DNA of 64,000 bases from assembly GCF_029873635.1 (NCBI RefSeq), contig NC_080422.1:3886001-3950000 (forward strand), given 5' to 3'. The first letter of the stretch is position 1, and each line of letters begins with the position of its first letter. A program made the position numbers and the translations under genes. The notes beneath the pieces are model-generated. The model had not been told where the DNA came from. It was given only the letters and a program-made list of their open reading frames with translations, and ran no database searches. This stretch comes from Malania oleifera (Eukaryota; Streptophyta; Magnoliopsida; Santalales; Ximeniaceae). Below, piece by piece: positions 24,568 through 36,610 of the stretch.

Positions 24568-25435
24568 TATGGTGACACTCATGAGCTTGATATGGAAATG
24601 GAAATGAAATGAGAATGAAATGGAAATGAAAATGAAAATGGGAACGAGAATGAAAATGAGAAATGAATAGCGTGTGTTTATAAATAATTAAAGCGAGGTA
24701 AAACACACCGTATAAGGGCTTACTGAGTAAGGTGAGTGCTTTGATAAGTATCAGTTGTACCTGAATCCGAGTTAATCGAGTTAGGTTGCAAACAAAATCA
24801 GGGCAGAGGGAAGTTGCTTGTATGGGTGGGTAAGCTTCCCTATTCTCAGGAACTTTGCTGGTAAATTTGGGTTACAATGAATGGTTTTGAAAATGAAAGT
24901 AAAGGCTTTTGAAAGCTTATATTGTATATCTATTTGATAGTAAATGTGAAATGGTATATTTTCTCAGAAGATACTGATACTGATATGCTCATATGCTATG
25001 CTATAAAGAATATCATATTGCCACAAACTGTAGATAATTTATTCCGTCTTACTAAGATATGTCTCACCCAATCATTCAAATATTTCAGGAAACCGAGATC
25101 GACCTGGTGATAGAGCTCCGAGATAGTGGGGAGCAGATACCTTGAGTAGTTAGGGTGAGTATTTTGAGTTAGGGAGGTTTGATCCTAGAGTTTCTGCGTA
25201 TGACTTGTATATATGGATGGTAGTACTCTGGTATGTGTATTCGTTGTGGTATGTATGTTATATGTTTGAAATGACTTCCGCTGTTAGGATTGTGAATGGA
25301 TATGATTGTATACCCGGTACCCCATTTGCGAGTCGGGTTATGTATTATGGTATCAGTGGTTGGTGTGGCCGATATGTGATTATATGTGTGGTTTATATGG
25401 AAAAAAAAATTGGTATGAAAAATCGGGGTGTCACA
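22632..25435 (+). mobile_element. Long LTR or LTR-derived block with CCTGAA motif array
   Basis: It starts TGTTGACTCTACG, exactly where the integrase of the older element stops, and ends GGGGTGTCACA. The first part has many TTCGG(T)(T/A)GCCTGAA-type words (23083-23275). TATATATAC follows at about 23366. A GAATATGNGAAATG repeat occurs at 23900-24110. The second part has the conserved GTCGCACAACCC...CATGGGGGG block (about 24450-24475) and TAAGATATGTCTCACCC (about 25051). The AT run at 24522-24564 is a microsatellite. No protein was recognised. Whether it is one LTR of 2.8 kb or two joined pieces is unclear. Confidence 0.55.
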
Positions 25436-25531
25436 ATAGTGAGTTTAGGAAAATTGTCGACGGTTTCAACCGGGGGTAGCAGCCTATAAAAGGTACTTAA
25501 GGTTATTTTGTTTTAGAAAATTAAACTCTCT

Positions 25532-25581
<50 letters not shown>

Positions 25582-26039
25582 AAATTTTACCCCAAAATTT
25601 AGCTAGATTGATAAATAAACATCATTTCGGAGTTCTGACTGCAATTCTTAGCTGTTTAACCGGGGTGGATTCGTAGTTCGGGGATCCTAGGCACCACTTT
25701 AGGAATCAGGTAAAAGGAATAGATTATGCTAGACATTTTTAGAAATTTAACCGATTAAATTATAAAATGTGGTTATAGGAATTATTTATATGTTTTTTCA
25801 GGATATACTGGTATACGGAAATGGGGATTTTGGATTATAATTATTATATATATTTTTGGGAAAATGGGTATATTGAGTTGATTAAACCCTAAAAGATGAC
25901 GATTCATTTAATTTTCAGCGGCATGTATATATTTTCTAGGCAGTTATTAATTATGATTTATTAATCAAATTGTGTTCCATGAATATTTACTGATTTTAGA
26001 AAATTTTGTAAAAATTATGGAATTATGATATGATTATTG

Positions 26040-26180
26040 ATGACTGTGTGCCGATTATTTATGGTTGTGTGCCGATTATTGATGGTTGTGTGCCGATTAT
26101 TTATGGCTGTGTACCGATTATTGTGGCTGTGTGCCGAGTATTTATGGTTGTGTGCCAGTTATTTATGACTGTGTGCTGAG
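26040..26180. repeat. Minisatellite 'GTGTGCCGATTATT', about 24-bp unit, about seven copies
   Basis: Successive units read GG(T/C)TGTGTGCCGATTATT(T/G)AT with a few substitutions. It lies in the LTR at the position where other LTRs carry unrelated short repeats. Confidence 0.75.
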
Positions 26181-27028
26181 ATATGATATGATATGATATG
26201 ATTTTATACAGAATAAATTGAGAACACGTCAGATTTTATACGACTATATTATATGAATTGTACTATATGGTAGTAGAACCCTGATGAACTGTTTCATTTA
26301 TGTTTGGAGCATGGTACCATAGCTATGATGATGATAGTCAGTGCAACCACACTACTTTAAGAGAGTGTTGGTAATGGAAGTCGATTGGGTCTGCGAAGAG
26401 ATGTTGACCGCCGCTGGGTCTGGATCAAGCTGCGGTAGGCCAATCGTACTACAGATGCGTTAAGTTTGACTTAGCCTGGTGGTAGGCCAGTCATGGTTAA
26501 GTCCCGCCTTTGAGTCGTACAACTCGATCATGTGGGGTTATTACATGATGATGTATGAATGTCCATTTAGAGGAAAATTCCTTATGTATATGTATATATA
26601 TGATGATTTAATTATTGCAGAGAATTATGTGTTATGATACAATATGTTTTCAAAAGGAAATATGTGTTTCAAATATATATATATATATATACACATAAGT
26701 ATGAGTTCAGATTTACATGTTTTGTCAAATAAAGCTAATTATTTAATGGATGTGTTTTTGGAGTACTAAAACTCATGTTGCCACACACTGATAATAATCT
26801 ACTCCTTCTTATTGAGAGGTGTCTCACTCTTATAATCTTAAATATTTCAAGAAATCCAGAGAGCCGAGCAAAGCGAGCTCCGAGGTAGAGGGGGCCTAGG
26901 TATTGTAGTTCAGGGTAAGTGTTTTAAGATGGGGATATGTTTTGTTTAACCCTTGGGATGTATATATTTGGAGACATTAGAACTCTGGTATTATATATGA
27001 AGATCAAGTACATTATGTTTCCGTTGTA

Positions 27029-27241
27029 TTTTTTTTTTTGGTAAAAGAGGGCAGCACCTCCTAACTTTATTAGAAAACCCCTCACTTATGGCGGAGGAAT
27101 ACCGTGGTTCCCAATTTGAGACTTTGAGACAACAAAAGCGAACTACAAGACCCTAAAACTAACTTAACCAACATAAACCAAACCAAAAAAACCAAAGACC
27201 AGCAACCAAACAAAAAAACTAAGAACTAAACCACTACAAGT
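27029..27241 (-). mobile_element. 5'-truncated LINE 3' end inserted in an LTR
   Basis: It begins with a T run on the + strand (poly(A) on the minus strand), then GGTAAAAGAGGGCAGCACC and an antisense AATAAAG signal. It contains the GCCATAAGTGAGGG block at 27070-27100 (minus). TGTAT appears at both borders, a plausible target duplication. Confidence 0.65.
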
Positions 27242-27372
27242 ATGTATTTATGGACAGGTGTATCCCCGATGCCCCACTTTAGATTGGGATCGATATTGTT
27301 GATATTATTATTGGTATCAGAGCATTTTTTTCATATATATATTTATAGCAGTATAATTTTTGGGTTGTTACA

Positions 27373-28439
27373 CCTAAAGCTTGTAGGGGGCATCTGATAA
27401 GAATAGAATACACCATGGAAAGTCAAGAGTCAAAAAGAGGGATCCATATGAAGATAACCCAAACAAAAGTAAGGGAGTAATGGATGGTTGTAATCCTTAC
27501 ATAAAATAGATACCCTCCAATGAAATATGGAAGACATTTACACATGCTTGGATAGGAAAGACTTTTCAGGACAATAATATTCTCTCAGACACTCTCCAAG
27601 AGGAATATGATTACATTACCTATATTCTAAAGTGTCAAAGAAAGCCTTTATACACCACCAAAGATCTTTAAGTTTTTCTTTTCTCCCCTTGATTGCAAGT
27701 AACCATCAAGGGTCTATGAATGCAAAGATTGGACATCAACATTATTTTTATTTTTATTAAATTAGAAGCAGGTTAGGTCTTGTCCTTAATAAATGCATGT
27801 TAGGTTCTGTTTTCCTCAAATCGAAAGCATGTTTTGGATTTGTTCTTATTAAATTGAAAGGCGGTTTACAAGAAACTTTAAATTATTACAATTTGATTTC
27901 TTATTCAAAATAATAATAAAAAAAATAAATAGACAATTTGAGATAAAATCTCAAGTCTAAATCCATGATAAAAAAAAAAAAAAAAATTTTGCTCTTTCTT
28001 GGGAATTTTTTGGTTGCCGAGGCATTATTTTTCATTTAATTTACTTCATTCATGGTTAGCTGATTTAGCATAAACTTAGATAATGACATAGTAGCCCTTT
28101 CTATAGTAAAGAATTATTCAATTATATGCTATATGAACTTGTTTCTTTCATATTTATTCAAAAAAAATTTTCATTATTTATAATACTTCGAAGAAAAAAT
28201 ATTTAAAAGAAACGGTTTCTATGTGTAATAAAATTTGAAACCCATTAATTAGCATTTAGACCTTGTAAAAGACATATTTAGTGAATTAAGGTTTTTTAGT
28301 CGAGAATACTTAGAGAAACGCAGAAAGGGAAGCCCGTTATCCTAATAAATAAGTAGAATTTCTAAAAATAAAAGCCCTAATCAACCTTTTAACAAACCCA
28401 CCCCCGCACAAAGTTAAAGAGAACAAAAGAAAAAGAGCT
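27373..28439. other. No gene recognised
   Basis: AT-rich with A and T runs. The open frames are short and without recognisable similarity. Confidence 0.4.
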
Positions 28440-29922
28440 TATTAACATATGAATGTCAACCCACCTTGGTATTAGTTTAGTTTTCATTCGTACCCTCTCA
28501 AGTACTCATTCCATGATTACAATTTACAATTAATAAATGGTAACACATAGATTTCTCATGCACTACTAAACGGAATCTTTGTTCACTTTCCCCCACCTCT
28601 TTTGCCAAAAACAGTACCATCTTAAACAAATCACTGCACAGAATAATACTTATACACGCATGCATATATAATGGGTATGATGCAAGCTAGCTAGCTAGGA
28701 TATGGAAAGCCACCAAATTCCCACAGCCCTTTGTCACCAACTCACTCCCCATTCATCATACTTTTCTAAAAGAAACCACTTCTCAACATGATGTCAGCCA
28801 CATTGGCAGTACAGTGGAGCCATTTCTAAGGCTAAGGGTTAATTAATCTTGTTTTCCACACATTCTGCTGTTACTAGTCAGAGCTGAACAGAAATTTCCT
28901 GCAGTGGGGGCATCATATATATATGTATACTGTAGTTTTTTAATAAATTATTTTTTATCTTAAAACCTTTATGATTAAATATATGTGGTATTAGTTTCGG
29001 AATGTTGTCATTAATTTGGGGGCTTATACTTAAAATTCAGAGAGTGGGTTTTGATTATTTGCATTAAGAATGGAGTGCAAGAAAAGTTAACGCGGGTGGA
29101 AAAGAATGGGGCATTAAGCCATCATTAGAACTTGAAAGATTAAAGCAAATTTCTTATGCTGCATTTGGGAGTATAGATTTCAGATCATGGATTTGGATTT
29201 GAGTAAATTTGGATAAATTTCAATTTAAATTTATATTACATCTTACTCAAATTTCATATAAATCCACATCTAAGGCTCTCCAAACATAGGGCAAATAAAA
29301 TTTTGTATTTTGTTTATGCCAAATAAGTGTTTGAGAAATTGTCTCTGAGAAAAGAGGTGAGCAGCTTGGCTTGGGTGCCCAGCTTGAAGGGAATGAATTA
29401 AGTGGCCTTCTCTTATTGTGACAATGACTCTGCTTATAACCTGAAAGACAAAAGCCTTCGTTTAAGCTTACTTTCTTTTGTTTTTTTCTTGGGACCCCCC
29501 TCCCATTAATGAAGAATGTCAAAGAGAATGAAATTGTGAACTGGAGAAGGGAAAACCAAGTTGATTGCAGCAAGCATTCCCACTGCACAGCACAAATGAC
29601 AAATCAAAGTGGTAGAGCTTTTAGCCATGCAAAGGATGGCTTGTGTTCAATTTTCAGTCCACATGTAAGCCAACAAGTGCTCTTGGGCAGCAAAAGGTAA
29701 GCTTTGGCTTTTGAAAGGATAGATCGTGGTTTTGACTTTGTGGGGGTTTATCTCTATTCTCTAATAAATTAATAGGTACTGTGTTCCCATCAGCAACCTC
29801 TTTGAGCCCATGCTATTCATCCTACTCGGTATAAAAGCTGCAACACACACCCCCTCTTCCTTCAAGCCCCTGCTCTGGATACTCTCTACCGGAGAAAACT
29901 TATCAGAGTACTTCAGTTCACA
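28440..29922 (+). promoter_or_regulatory. Conserved upstream unit of peptide gene B
   Basis: Aligned by eye with 38041-38906 (gene B') from about 29050 onward, including GAATGGAGTGCAAGAAAAGT, TTGTGACAATGACTCTGC-type words, GGGACCCCCCTCCCATTAAT and TTTTAGCCATGCAAAGGATG. The core has TTGACT at 29732-29737 and TATAAAAG at 29830-29837, 93 bp before the ATG. The distal part (28455-28575) resembles 1915-2060 and 34395-34490. The open frame at 29509-29700 lies inside this promoter and is conserved as DNA, not as protein. Confidence 0.65.
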
Positions 29923-30543
29923 ATGGCATCTCAGATAAAAACTTCAGTTCTCCTCCCCTTCCTCCTCTTCCTCCTCCTCCTCCTCCTCCTGTTCAGTTCT
30001 TCATCTGCTGGTCTAATTCTCCCCCTCCTCGTCTTTTTCTTTATCCTACTATACCAAACTTTAACACACAACATTTTCTGTATATTTAATCTCCTGCAGG
30101 CAGAATCAAAACTGGCTTCATGGATGCTGAGATTAATCCTGCAAATCCACTTTATAAGGTAAAAATTGACTTTGCTGCAGACTTGGATGCATGGAGTTTT
30201 TTTTTTTTGGTGTCTAATATATCCTTTGAGCACTCGACTACTAAAACTCAAAACTAGCTTGACATCTAATCAAGAAAACTTTGAGTTTACCAACTGAGTA
30301 GCCCTTTAGAGGCATCGGTGATCGGATAGAGTTAGTTCGATCATATCGAGCACTTAATTAGTAATCATCTGTTTGTTAATTGCTAATCTCTTGTGAATTT
30401 TGAAGGTTTCTCAGCCAATGAACTTGAGAAAGGTTTTGGAGGTTGGTGCTTCACTAGACTATGTCTATGAGCAGCCAGGGGCAAATGATAGGAATGGAAA
30501 AGGAAAAGGGAAGAACCCAAGCAGTACTGTTGGCAGACCTTGA
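29923..30543 (+). CDS. PSY-like secreted peptide precursor, gene B (3 exons, 94 aa)
   Basis: Exons 29923-30010, 30100-30158 and 30406-30543. Exon 1 encodes MASQIKTSVLLPF, a Leu-rich core and SSSSAG, a signal peptide longer than in other copies because of extra CTC codons. Exon 2 encodes GRIKTGFMDAEINPANPLYK. Exon 3 encodes VSQPMNLRKVLEVGASL, then Asp-Tyr at 30457, a second Tyr three residues later region (DYVYEQPGAND), and a Gly-Lys-rich tail ending VGRP. The intron 1 donor is GTCTAA, far from consensus but shared with gene B'; intron 1 is only 89 nt. Reading through it instead would give a 79-aa protein without the peptide. It is tandem with genes C and B'. The sulfated-peptide role is inferred from Asp-Tyr...PGAN and the signal peptide. 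Confidence 0.75.
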
Positions 30544-31954
30544 CCACTGACAAGACTACATGAAGCTTTTATTTCAATCACCTGTTACTTGAGAGAAATG
30601 CTTGAACTTAAAATGGTTTAGCAATGAAAGATATCTATGAATTGTCATCTATGTGTAAAATCCTTGTAGCTTTGATTGGAAATATGAGAATATGAGTATA
30701 TTTTTACATGTACCGTGCTACTGAAATGTTTGGATCTTTTTACCAAATGACCTTTTTATTTTTAGAAAATAAAAAAAATAATTAATTCAATAAATAATAC
30801 GAGATAGAGACATGACGATCAAATCCTCAAACTTACCAATTATTCAATGTTTAATATGCAGAAAAAAAAAAGAAAAAGAAAAATGTAATGCAATTGACCT
30901 TTATATTTTTTACATATTCACTATGGATCCACTTCAATATGCTAGGGTACCATACGAGTCATTAAGGTAGAATTGTATTCTAAGAACAATAATCATTATA
31001 AGAAATACATTAATTGTGTGTGTATTTATGAATTGAACTTCTTTGGTACAAATTTGGGATTACTTGGTAAAAATTGGCTAATTATCCAAATTTTGATTGG
31101 TTAAAATTTGATTTTTTACTTCAGCCGATTTGGTTTATTAGATTAATTATAAATTTCAGGTAATATGGCTAATGTAGCAATTGCTCACTCCACTTTCTAG
31201 CATAATAATTTTTGCTCAAGAAATGTTTAGTAGTGGAAATTAGCATACAAGAAAAATATTTTTATTATTTTTCAATTGTCTTGTGCAATAAGATTGTCAT
31301 TACAAGATGAATTTTGAAAATACAACAATTAAGTAAAATAATTATAACAAGTTTTATTTTTATTATAGTATTTTTTTAATTTGTATTATTTTGCTTTTTT
31401 ATTATTTTTATTAATTTTTTTAAAAAAATATTATTTGATTTAAACAAGAAATGAGCATTTTTTTTTATTTAGTTTTAAATGTATTATAGTTTTACAAATA
31501 TTAACCAAATAGGTTAGTTTCTAACATTTCATTTTCTTTATTTTTTTTAGTTTTTGTTTATGATTTTCGATTTCATAATTTTGACACTAATACCGAACAA
31601 TCCATTAGTTTCTAATTTTTTATTGGTTTTCTCATGATTGTGCAACATAAAAGAGTATGAAGTGTCATTTGGATTTTGGGTTTATTGAGGTTCAATTCTT
31701 TGAGCAAGAATTAAACATTACAAACTTTTTATTGCTAGAAAAGTAGGCATTTGTTGACCTACATTAATTTATGTATTTCTATTTTATTACATGAAAATTT
31801 CCACTTTCTTGCATGATAATTTCCTAACAATGAAAGAATTACATGCAAGAATATAAGAAGGCACATATTAAGGTGGTGTTCAACAATTACAAAATAAAAA
31901 AGTTAACAATATTTAACTTTTTCTAGGATTATGAAACTATGACGAGCGTATGTA
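30544..31954. other. 3' flank of gene B, partly shared with the gene B' flank
   Basis: 30544-31150 is colinear with 39594-40190 (for example GACAAGACTACATGAAGC and ACTATGGATCCACTTCAAT), so the duplication unit extends at least 600 bp past the stop. Beyond that it is AT-rich without recognisable genes. Confidence 0.55.
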
Positions 31955-32115
31955 GAGAAATTCTGTGGAGACTCTAGAACTCTGGTATTGTACATAAGAA
32001 TTAGAAGTATTATGTTTTTCCGCTGCATTGACTTTGATGATAATATTATGGTAATAGAGATGTATGGTTATATATATATATATATAATGGTTGAAAAATT
32101 AAGGCGTAACATGCA
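31955..32115 (+). mobile_element. Fragment of a gypsy LTR U5 end
   Basis: GACTCTAGAACTCTGGTATTG with TATTATGTTTTTCCGCTGCATTG is related to 26965-27030 in the LTR at 25436-27372. Only the last ~150 bp of the LTR are present, followed by an AT repeat. Confidence 0.5.
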
Positions 32116-32272
32116 ACATGAAAGAGTACTGTGTGATGGTACAAAGTGTGGAGAGGTTCATATGCATGATATTTTGAGTGTCCAAATTTGGGTTCGTAAG
32201 TGAGATTTTTCACTATTAGTTGAGTAGGCATTTGTCGAACCATCTTAATTTATGTGTTTATTACATGATAAT

Positions 32273-32584
32273 TATTGGGTTATCCCACATCAGTTGTGGA
32301 AGGGGGTGGTGGTTAGTTATCAAGTGTGAGCGAAATCATCACCCCTTGAGCTAGTTTTTGGGGTTGAGAAGGCCCTAAACCACCCAACATTGGTATCATT
32401 GTCATGTTTCAACATTCTCCTCGGAATGTTGGGTGGTGCCTGGTGATTTAGAGCCCGATGTGTGAGGGAGAGATTTTTGGGGCTATCCCACATCGATTGT
32501 GGAAGGGGCTAGTGGTTAGTTATTAAGTGTGAGGGAAATCATCACCCCTTGAGCTAACTTTTGAGGTTGAGAAGACCCTGGACA
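32273..32584 (+). mobile_element. Complete 312-bp TRIM, TSD ATAAT
   Basis: LTRs at 32273-32389 and 32475-32584 share TATCCCACATC, GTGGAAGGGG and AAATCATCACCCCTTGAGCTA. The inner end of LTR1 (CCCAACA) is followed at once by TTGGTATCA, a Met-tRNA PBS. GTGAGGGAGAGATT, a polypurine tract, precedes LTR2. The 5-bp duplication ATAAT is at 32268-32272 and 32585-32589. The internal part is about 85 bp with no coding capacity. LTR2 lacks about 8 bp near its end. Confidence 0.85.
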
Positions 32585-32589
32585 ATAAT

Positions 32590-33562
32590 TTCCTAATATC
32601 AAACTCTCTTTGTGCAATAGAACCTATAGCACAAAACAAGTTGAAGAAAATATGAAATGTGACCATCAAAATTAATTAATCTTAGCTCTTGTATTTAAGG
32701 AGGAACCCAAAATATCTCCTACAGATTGTATTCCAACTAAGATATACACTAACTAGACTTATCATTGATTGCTATTATTATTAATTATTGCCCGCACGTG
32801 CACATATAGTGGAATTATTAAATATATCATAAGCTTTCTTGAGAAAAAAAAAATATTCATATGCTTATAGATGTTCTATTAAATGACAACTTCTTTTTCA
32901 AGAGATGCCTAACAAAAGCAAACGATGAACCTTTTTAATTTTGTTAACCTAACATAAAATAGGGAATCAAAGGTGTAATTGTAGTGTTCATCAATGAGTT
33001 CATCGGATTCAATTATTATGCATTGGCATTTATGCTATTCTTTCCATTGTTCTTTTGTCCAAATGCACTAACACTCTTCCATACTCATAGACCTCTAGTC
33101 CCTAGTGAAGATGAGATGGCTCCAAGAGACTTCACCTTAACACCCCTATAAAATTTCATCATTTTAATAGAAGATGTCAAATATTTAATGATCAAAAAGA
33201 TAATTAAGTTTGGAGAAGAGTGCATAATCTAGATAGTGTAAAAGGATTAATCATTATAAGGACATAATCATGATAATGTGTTGCATCGTTGTACGTACAT
33301 TTTTTTTTAAAAATAGTAAAAAGTGACATGTATTGTGCGGAAGTGTAAAACCACATCAATCATCCGACCAAATGTGTTGTCTGACGCATAACTAATGGGT
33401 GACCAAAATATATGTAGCACTGCAACTTTGCGCTTATATTTTTTAAAATTTTTTTTAGTGAATAGTGTAAAATCGAAAGTGCAGTATCTATATGAGAGTG
33501 CAAAATCACACCAATCAGTAAATGAAAATGTTGTTTGACGTAGGCCAAAATATATGTATGAC
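32590..33562. other. No gene recognised; one imperfect duplication
   Basis: Two related stretches containing GACCAAAATATATGTA / GGCCAAAATATATGTA (ending about 33417 and 33559) form a tandem pair about 140 bp apart. There is nothing else to name. Confidence 0.4.
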
Positions 33563-33567
33563 ATTTG

Positions 33568-33688
33568 TGTTAGGAACCTGTGAGCATTCAGATCAAAGTG
33601 ACACCAAGAAATTTACATGGTTCGGTCAATAGCGACCTACGTCCATGGAGCACACACCAAAATTCACTAACTCGTCGGAAAATGTTAC

Positions 33689-33737
<49 letters not shown>

Positions 33738-33983
33738 TCCCTTCTTCCTCTCAACTCTCCTGAGCTTCTCTGTGCTCTCTCTGCACTGTTCTGTGCTATT
33801 ACTTTCACTTTCCACAGCCCTCTTTATATAGACTTGGAATTTACATCATGATTAAATACAAAACAATCAAATTAATCACAATTGGAAGTTTATAATGGAG
33901 AGTTTAATTGAGAGATAATTCCACTGCGTTTTCTAACTCAGCAACGCGTCGTCTCTAGCTGTCTCTTGGCTCCATCTCTAACA
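33568..33983 (-). mobile_element. Solo LTR, probably copia-type, TSD ATTTG
   Basis: The unit begins TGTTAGGAACC and ends CTCTAACA, with ATTTG on both sides (33563-33567 and 33984-33988). On the minus strand a TATATAAAG (about 33824) precedes the GA tract (33693-33734). ACATGGTTCGGTCAA (33617-33631) resembles TTATGTGGTTCGGTAAA in the copia LTR at 61121-61137. The 416-bp size and absence of internal sequence indicate a solo LTR. Confidence 0.85.
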
Positions 33984-33988
33984 ATTTG

Positions 33989-35763
33989 ACCTCTTGGGAG
34001 AAAAAAAAAAAAGCGAAATTCGAGTTTTTAGTGAAATAAATTTAATTATCACAATTTTTTCAAATAATTTTTGAAAATTTTTGTACACCTAATCTCTCTC
34101 ATCTCTCATGCTATTTTAAAAAAAATAAGGCATTGTACTTTTTTTTTTTTAGGTGGGGTGGTGGTATAGAAGGGGTTGGCTTAGGGATGGAATACTAGGA
34201 TATCAAATCTTTTAGCACACACACAAAAAGAAAAAAAAAAAAAAACCTTCTTTAAAATTAAAAATAATTTTTTCGTAAATTTGTATTTCTTTTTTGGCTT
34301 CTGAGGGCATGCAGGGTTCACAAAGGCGGGGAAATTAGGCAAGCTAAGAAAAAAGTCCTCAGAGAGAGAGAGAGAGAGAGAGGAGATATCAGTTTTCATT
34401 CATTTGTACCTTAGCTCCCAATTAATTACTCATTCCATGAATAGAATATGGTAATAAAAAAAATTTTCATGCACTACTTAGTGGAATACTTTAATTCAAT
34501 TTCTCTCCTCCTTTGCTCAAACAGTACTGCCTAAAGGAATCACTGCACAAAAATATACAATAGGGGCTACATAATGCCTACGCTCCATTATGGAAAGACA
34601 CCAAATTTCCATAGCCTTTCTCACTCCATTGAATTTATCATTTATATATTCAAAAGAATCCACTTCTCAGATGACATATTAGAAATACAGTGGAGCCACT
34701 TGAGGGTTAGTTAATCTCGTTTAATTAATTCAACACACCAAACTTTCCCTCTTTAATCGGTCCTTTTTGGGCAGCCTTATGACTATGAATTTTGAATCTT
34801 AAATTTAAATTTATTTCAATTTGTATGACACAGTGCAGTTTAAGTCTACACAAATCCAATCTAATATTCTGAACTCGAAACTTCAAAACACTAGGTTAAT
34901 GCCTCTTCTCTTAAGAACAAGTGAAAACATTCAACGTTTTGTTTGTAAGCATCAATTTAGAGCTTTGAATATGGAATTTAGAATCAAGTGAAAAAATTAT
35001 CCGTGATAAATATATATGTCATAGTAATATATATATGCTTCATCATTAGTTGTTCGACCATTCACGGTAAACTCATATAACACGAATATAGAGAATGGTC
35101 CTTCGTAACTCTTGCCAAAGAAAGAATCCCTAGTTGGAAATTTTGAGTCTAAGAAAAGAAATGGATGGATGAGGTGCTCAGCTTCAATGAAAGTGCCCTA
35201 CCTTTTTGAGACTAATGAAACTTAGTTGATTGCAGTAAGCACACAAACAGCACAGCACAAATCATATGAGGTAATTACCCCATCTGCGAGCAGACCCAAA
35301 AATAGTAGAGCAACACCCATGTTAGGAACGCCTTAAAAAATAAGTACTTATTATAAAAAATATTTACATTAAGTGCTTGTGACAATAAGCATTACTTGAT
35401 ATACAATTAAAAGAATTACTTATCTAGAAAAAGTGCCTAGAATAAGTGATCATAAATTATTTTTAGATAAATATTTTTTTCATATAAGTAGTTTTCTAAG
35501 TACTTTGGTATAAGTGATTCAATCCCCTTAGGGTATTCTGTGTTTGAATTTGAGTACTCGAAAATTTGGCCTTTGGAATGATAGAAAAGATAGTGCTCTT
35601 GACTTTTTTATGGGATCCCTAATTAATTAATGGTTACTGTATACTCATCAGCAATCTCATTTCAGCCCATCCTCCTAGTATAAAAGCCACCACATCCCCT
35701 ACCCTCCAAGCACCAAATCTGAAAAGTTTCTAGCAGAAAGAAAAAATTTCACCAGTGTTCACA
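33989..35763 (+). promoter_or_regulatory. Conserved upstream unit of peptide gene C
   Basis: From about 34343 (AAGCTAAGAAAAAAGTCCTC, GA tract at 34362-34381) to the start codon, the sequence is colinear with 52682-54400 upstream of gene F, at lower identity than the E/F pair. The core has TTGACT at 35599-35604 and TATAAAAG at 35679-35686. 33989-34340 is AT-rich without identified content. Confidence 0.65.
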
Positions 35764-36610
35764 ATGGCACCTCAGATGAAAACACTAGTTTTCCCTATTC
35801 TCCTCCTCTTGTTTACCTCTTCATCATCTGCTGGTGAGAAAATTTAATTCTCTACATGATTTGGTACTTCAAAAACTTACTATGTGTTGAGAGTTTGCTT
35901 TTCGGGTTTTGCATTTATATTTGAGTTTTTATATTTGAGTTTGTGTGAATTTAGACAAATATGGTACAAAGTTATGTTGAGTTTTGTTTAAGTACACACA
36001 AGTTCAAATTCAAAAACTTAAAGTTCACTCTCCCAAACACAATCTTATAAAGCACATATGTATAATATTTTTCGTATGTTTAATCTACCGCAGGCAGAGT
36101 CAAGACTGGCATCAGGGATAGTGAGATTAACCCTAGAAAGTTAATTAACTTGGCAAACAACGCGCATGGATTGGTACGCTCATTTGAGTCTCACAAATGC
36201 ATGAATGTTAGGGACTTCGAATACAATTATACTTATACTGTGTTTTGGAGCACCAATTTCGGACGTTGAATTTGGATTTGGTTGGGTTTGAACAAGTTTC
36301 AGTACAATTTTATAGTACATCTTATCCAAATCCAATACAACTCCAAATTCAGGACCTCTCCAAGTATATATAGGGTTATTGTTCTTGAAAGATATGCCGC
36401 TACTCTTTTAATTTGCAGATTTCTTGTTAATCACCTACTTAATTTGCTAATTAAGCTCTTGTCTTGTGCATTTTGAAGGCTAGTACTGCAATGAACATGA
36501 GAGAGGCAATGGAGCTTGATGCTTCTTTGGACTATGACCAACCAGGAGCCAATAATAAGAATGACAAGGGAAAAGGGAAACCTCCAAGGATCAGTGGCAG
36601 CAACAATTGA
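35764..36610 (+). CDS. PSY-like secreted peptide precursor, gene C (3 exons, 93 aa)
   Basis: Exons 35764-35833, 36094-36173 and 36479-36610. Exon 1 gives MAPQMKTLVFPILLLLFTSS and SSAG, a signal peptide. Exon 2 gives GRVKTGIRDSEINPRKLINL and ANNAHGL; it is 80 nt against 56-59 nt in A, B, B' and G, ending at a GTACGC donor. Exon 3 gives ASTAMNMREAMELDASL, then Asp-Tyr at 36530, then DQPGANNKNDKGKGKPP and ISGSNN. Splice sites agree with gene F to the base. Asp next to Tyr is the context needed for TPST sulfation; the PGAN that follows matches PSY/RaxX. The Lys-rich tail lacks the usual His-Asp-Pro. Gene C and gene F proteins differ at only a few positions, mostly in exon 2. Confidence 0.8.

Larger units (their letters stand above)
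25436..27372 (+). mobile_element. 5'-truncated gypsy-type LTR with a LINE tail insertion
   Basis: GTCGACGGTTTCAACC is followed by TATAAAAGG (25487-25495), a CT run (about 25530-25579), a GTGTGCCGATTATT minisatellite (26040-26180), TTGAGAGGTGTCTCACTC (about 26812) and the end GGGTTGTTACA at 27372. The order of parts equals that of the other LTRs. The first part of U3 is missing. A LINE 3' fragment interrupts it at 27029-27241. Confidence 0.65.

Noticed and set aside
29509..29700. 63-aa open frame upstream of gene B
   Set aside because: It sits in the conserved promoter block. The gene B' copy has indels (for example GGTAAGAGC at 38599) that break the frame.
29923..30162. 79-aa read-through of gene B exon 1 into intron 1 and exon 2 in another frame
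   Set aside because: It loses the GRIK and Asp-Tyr regions conserved in all other copies. Splicing at GTCTAA restores them, so the spliced model is preferred.
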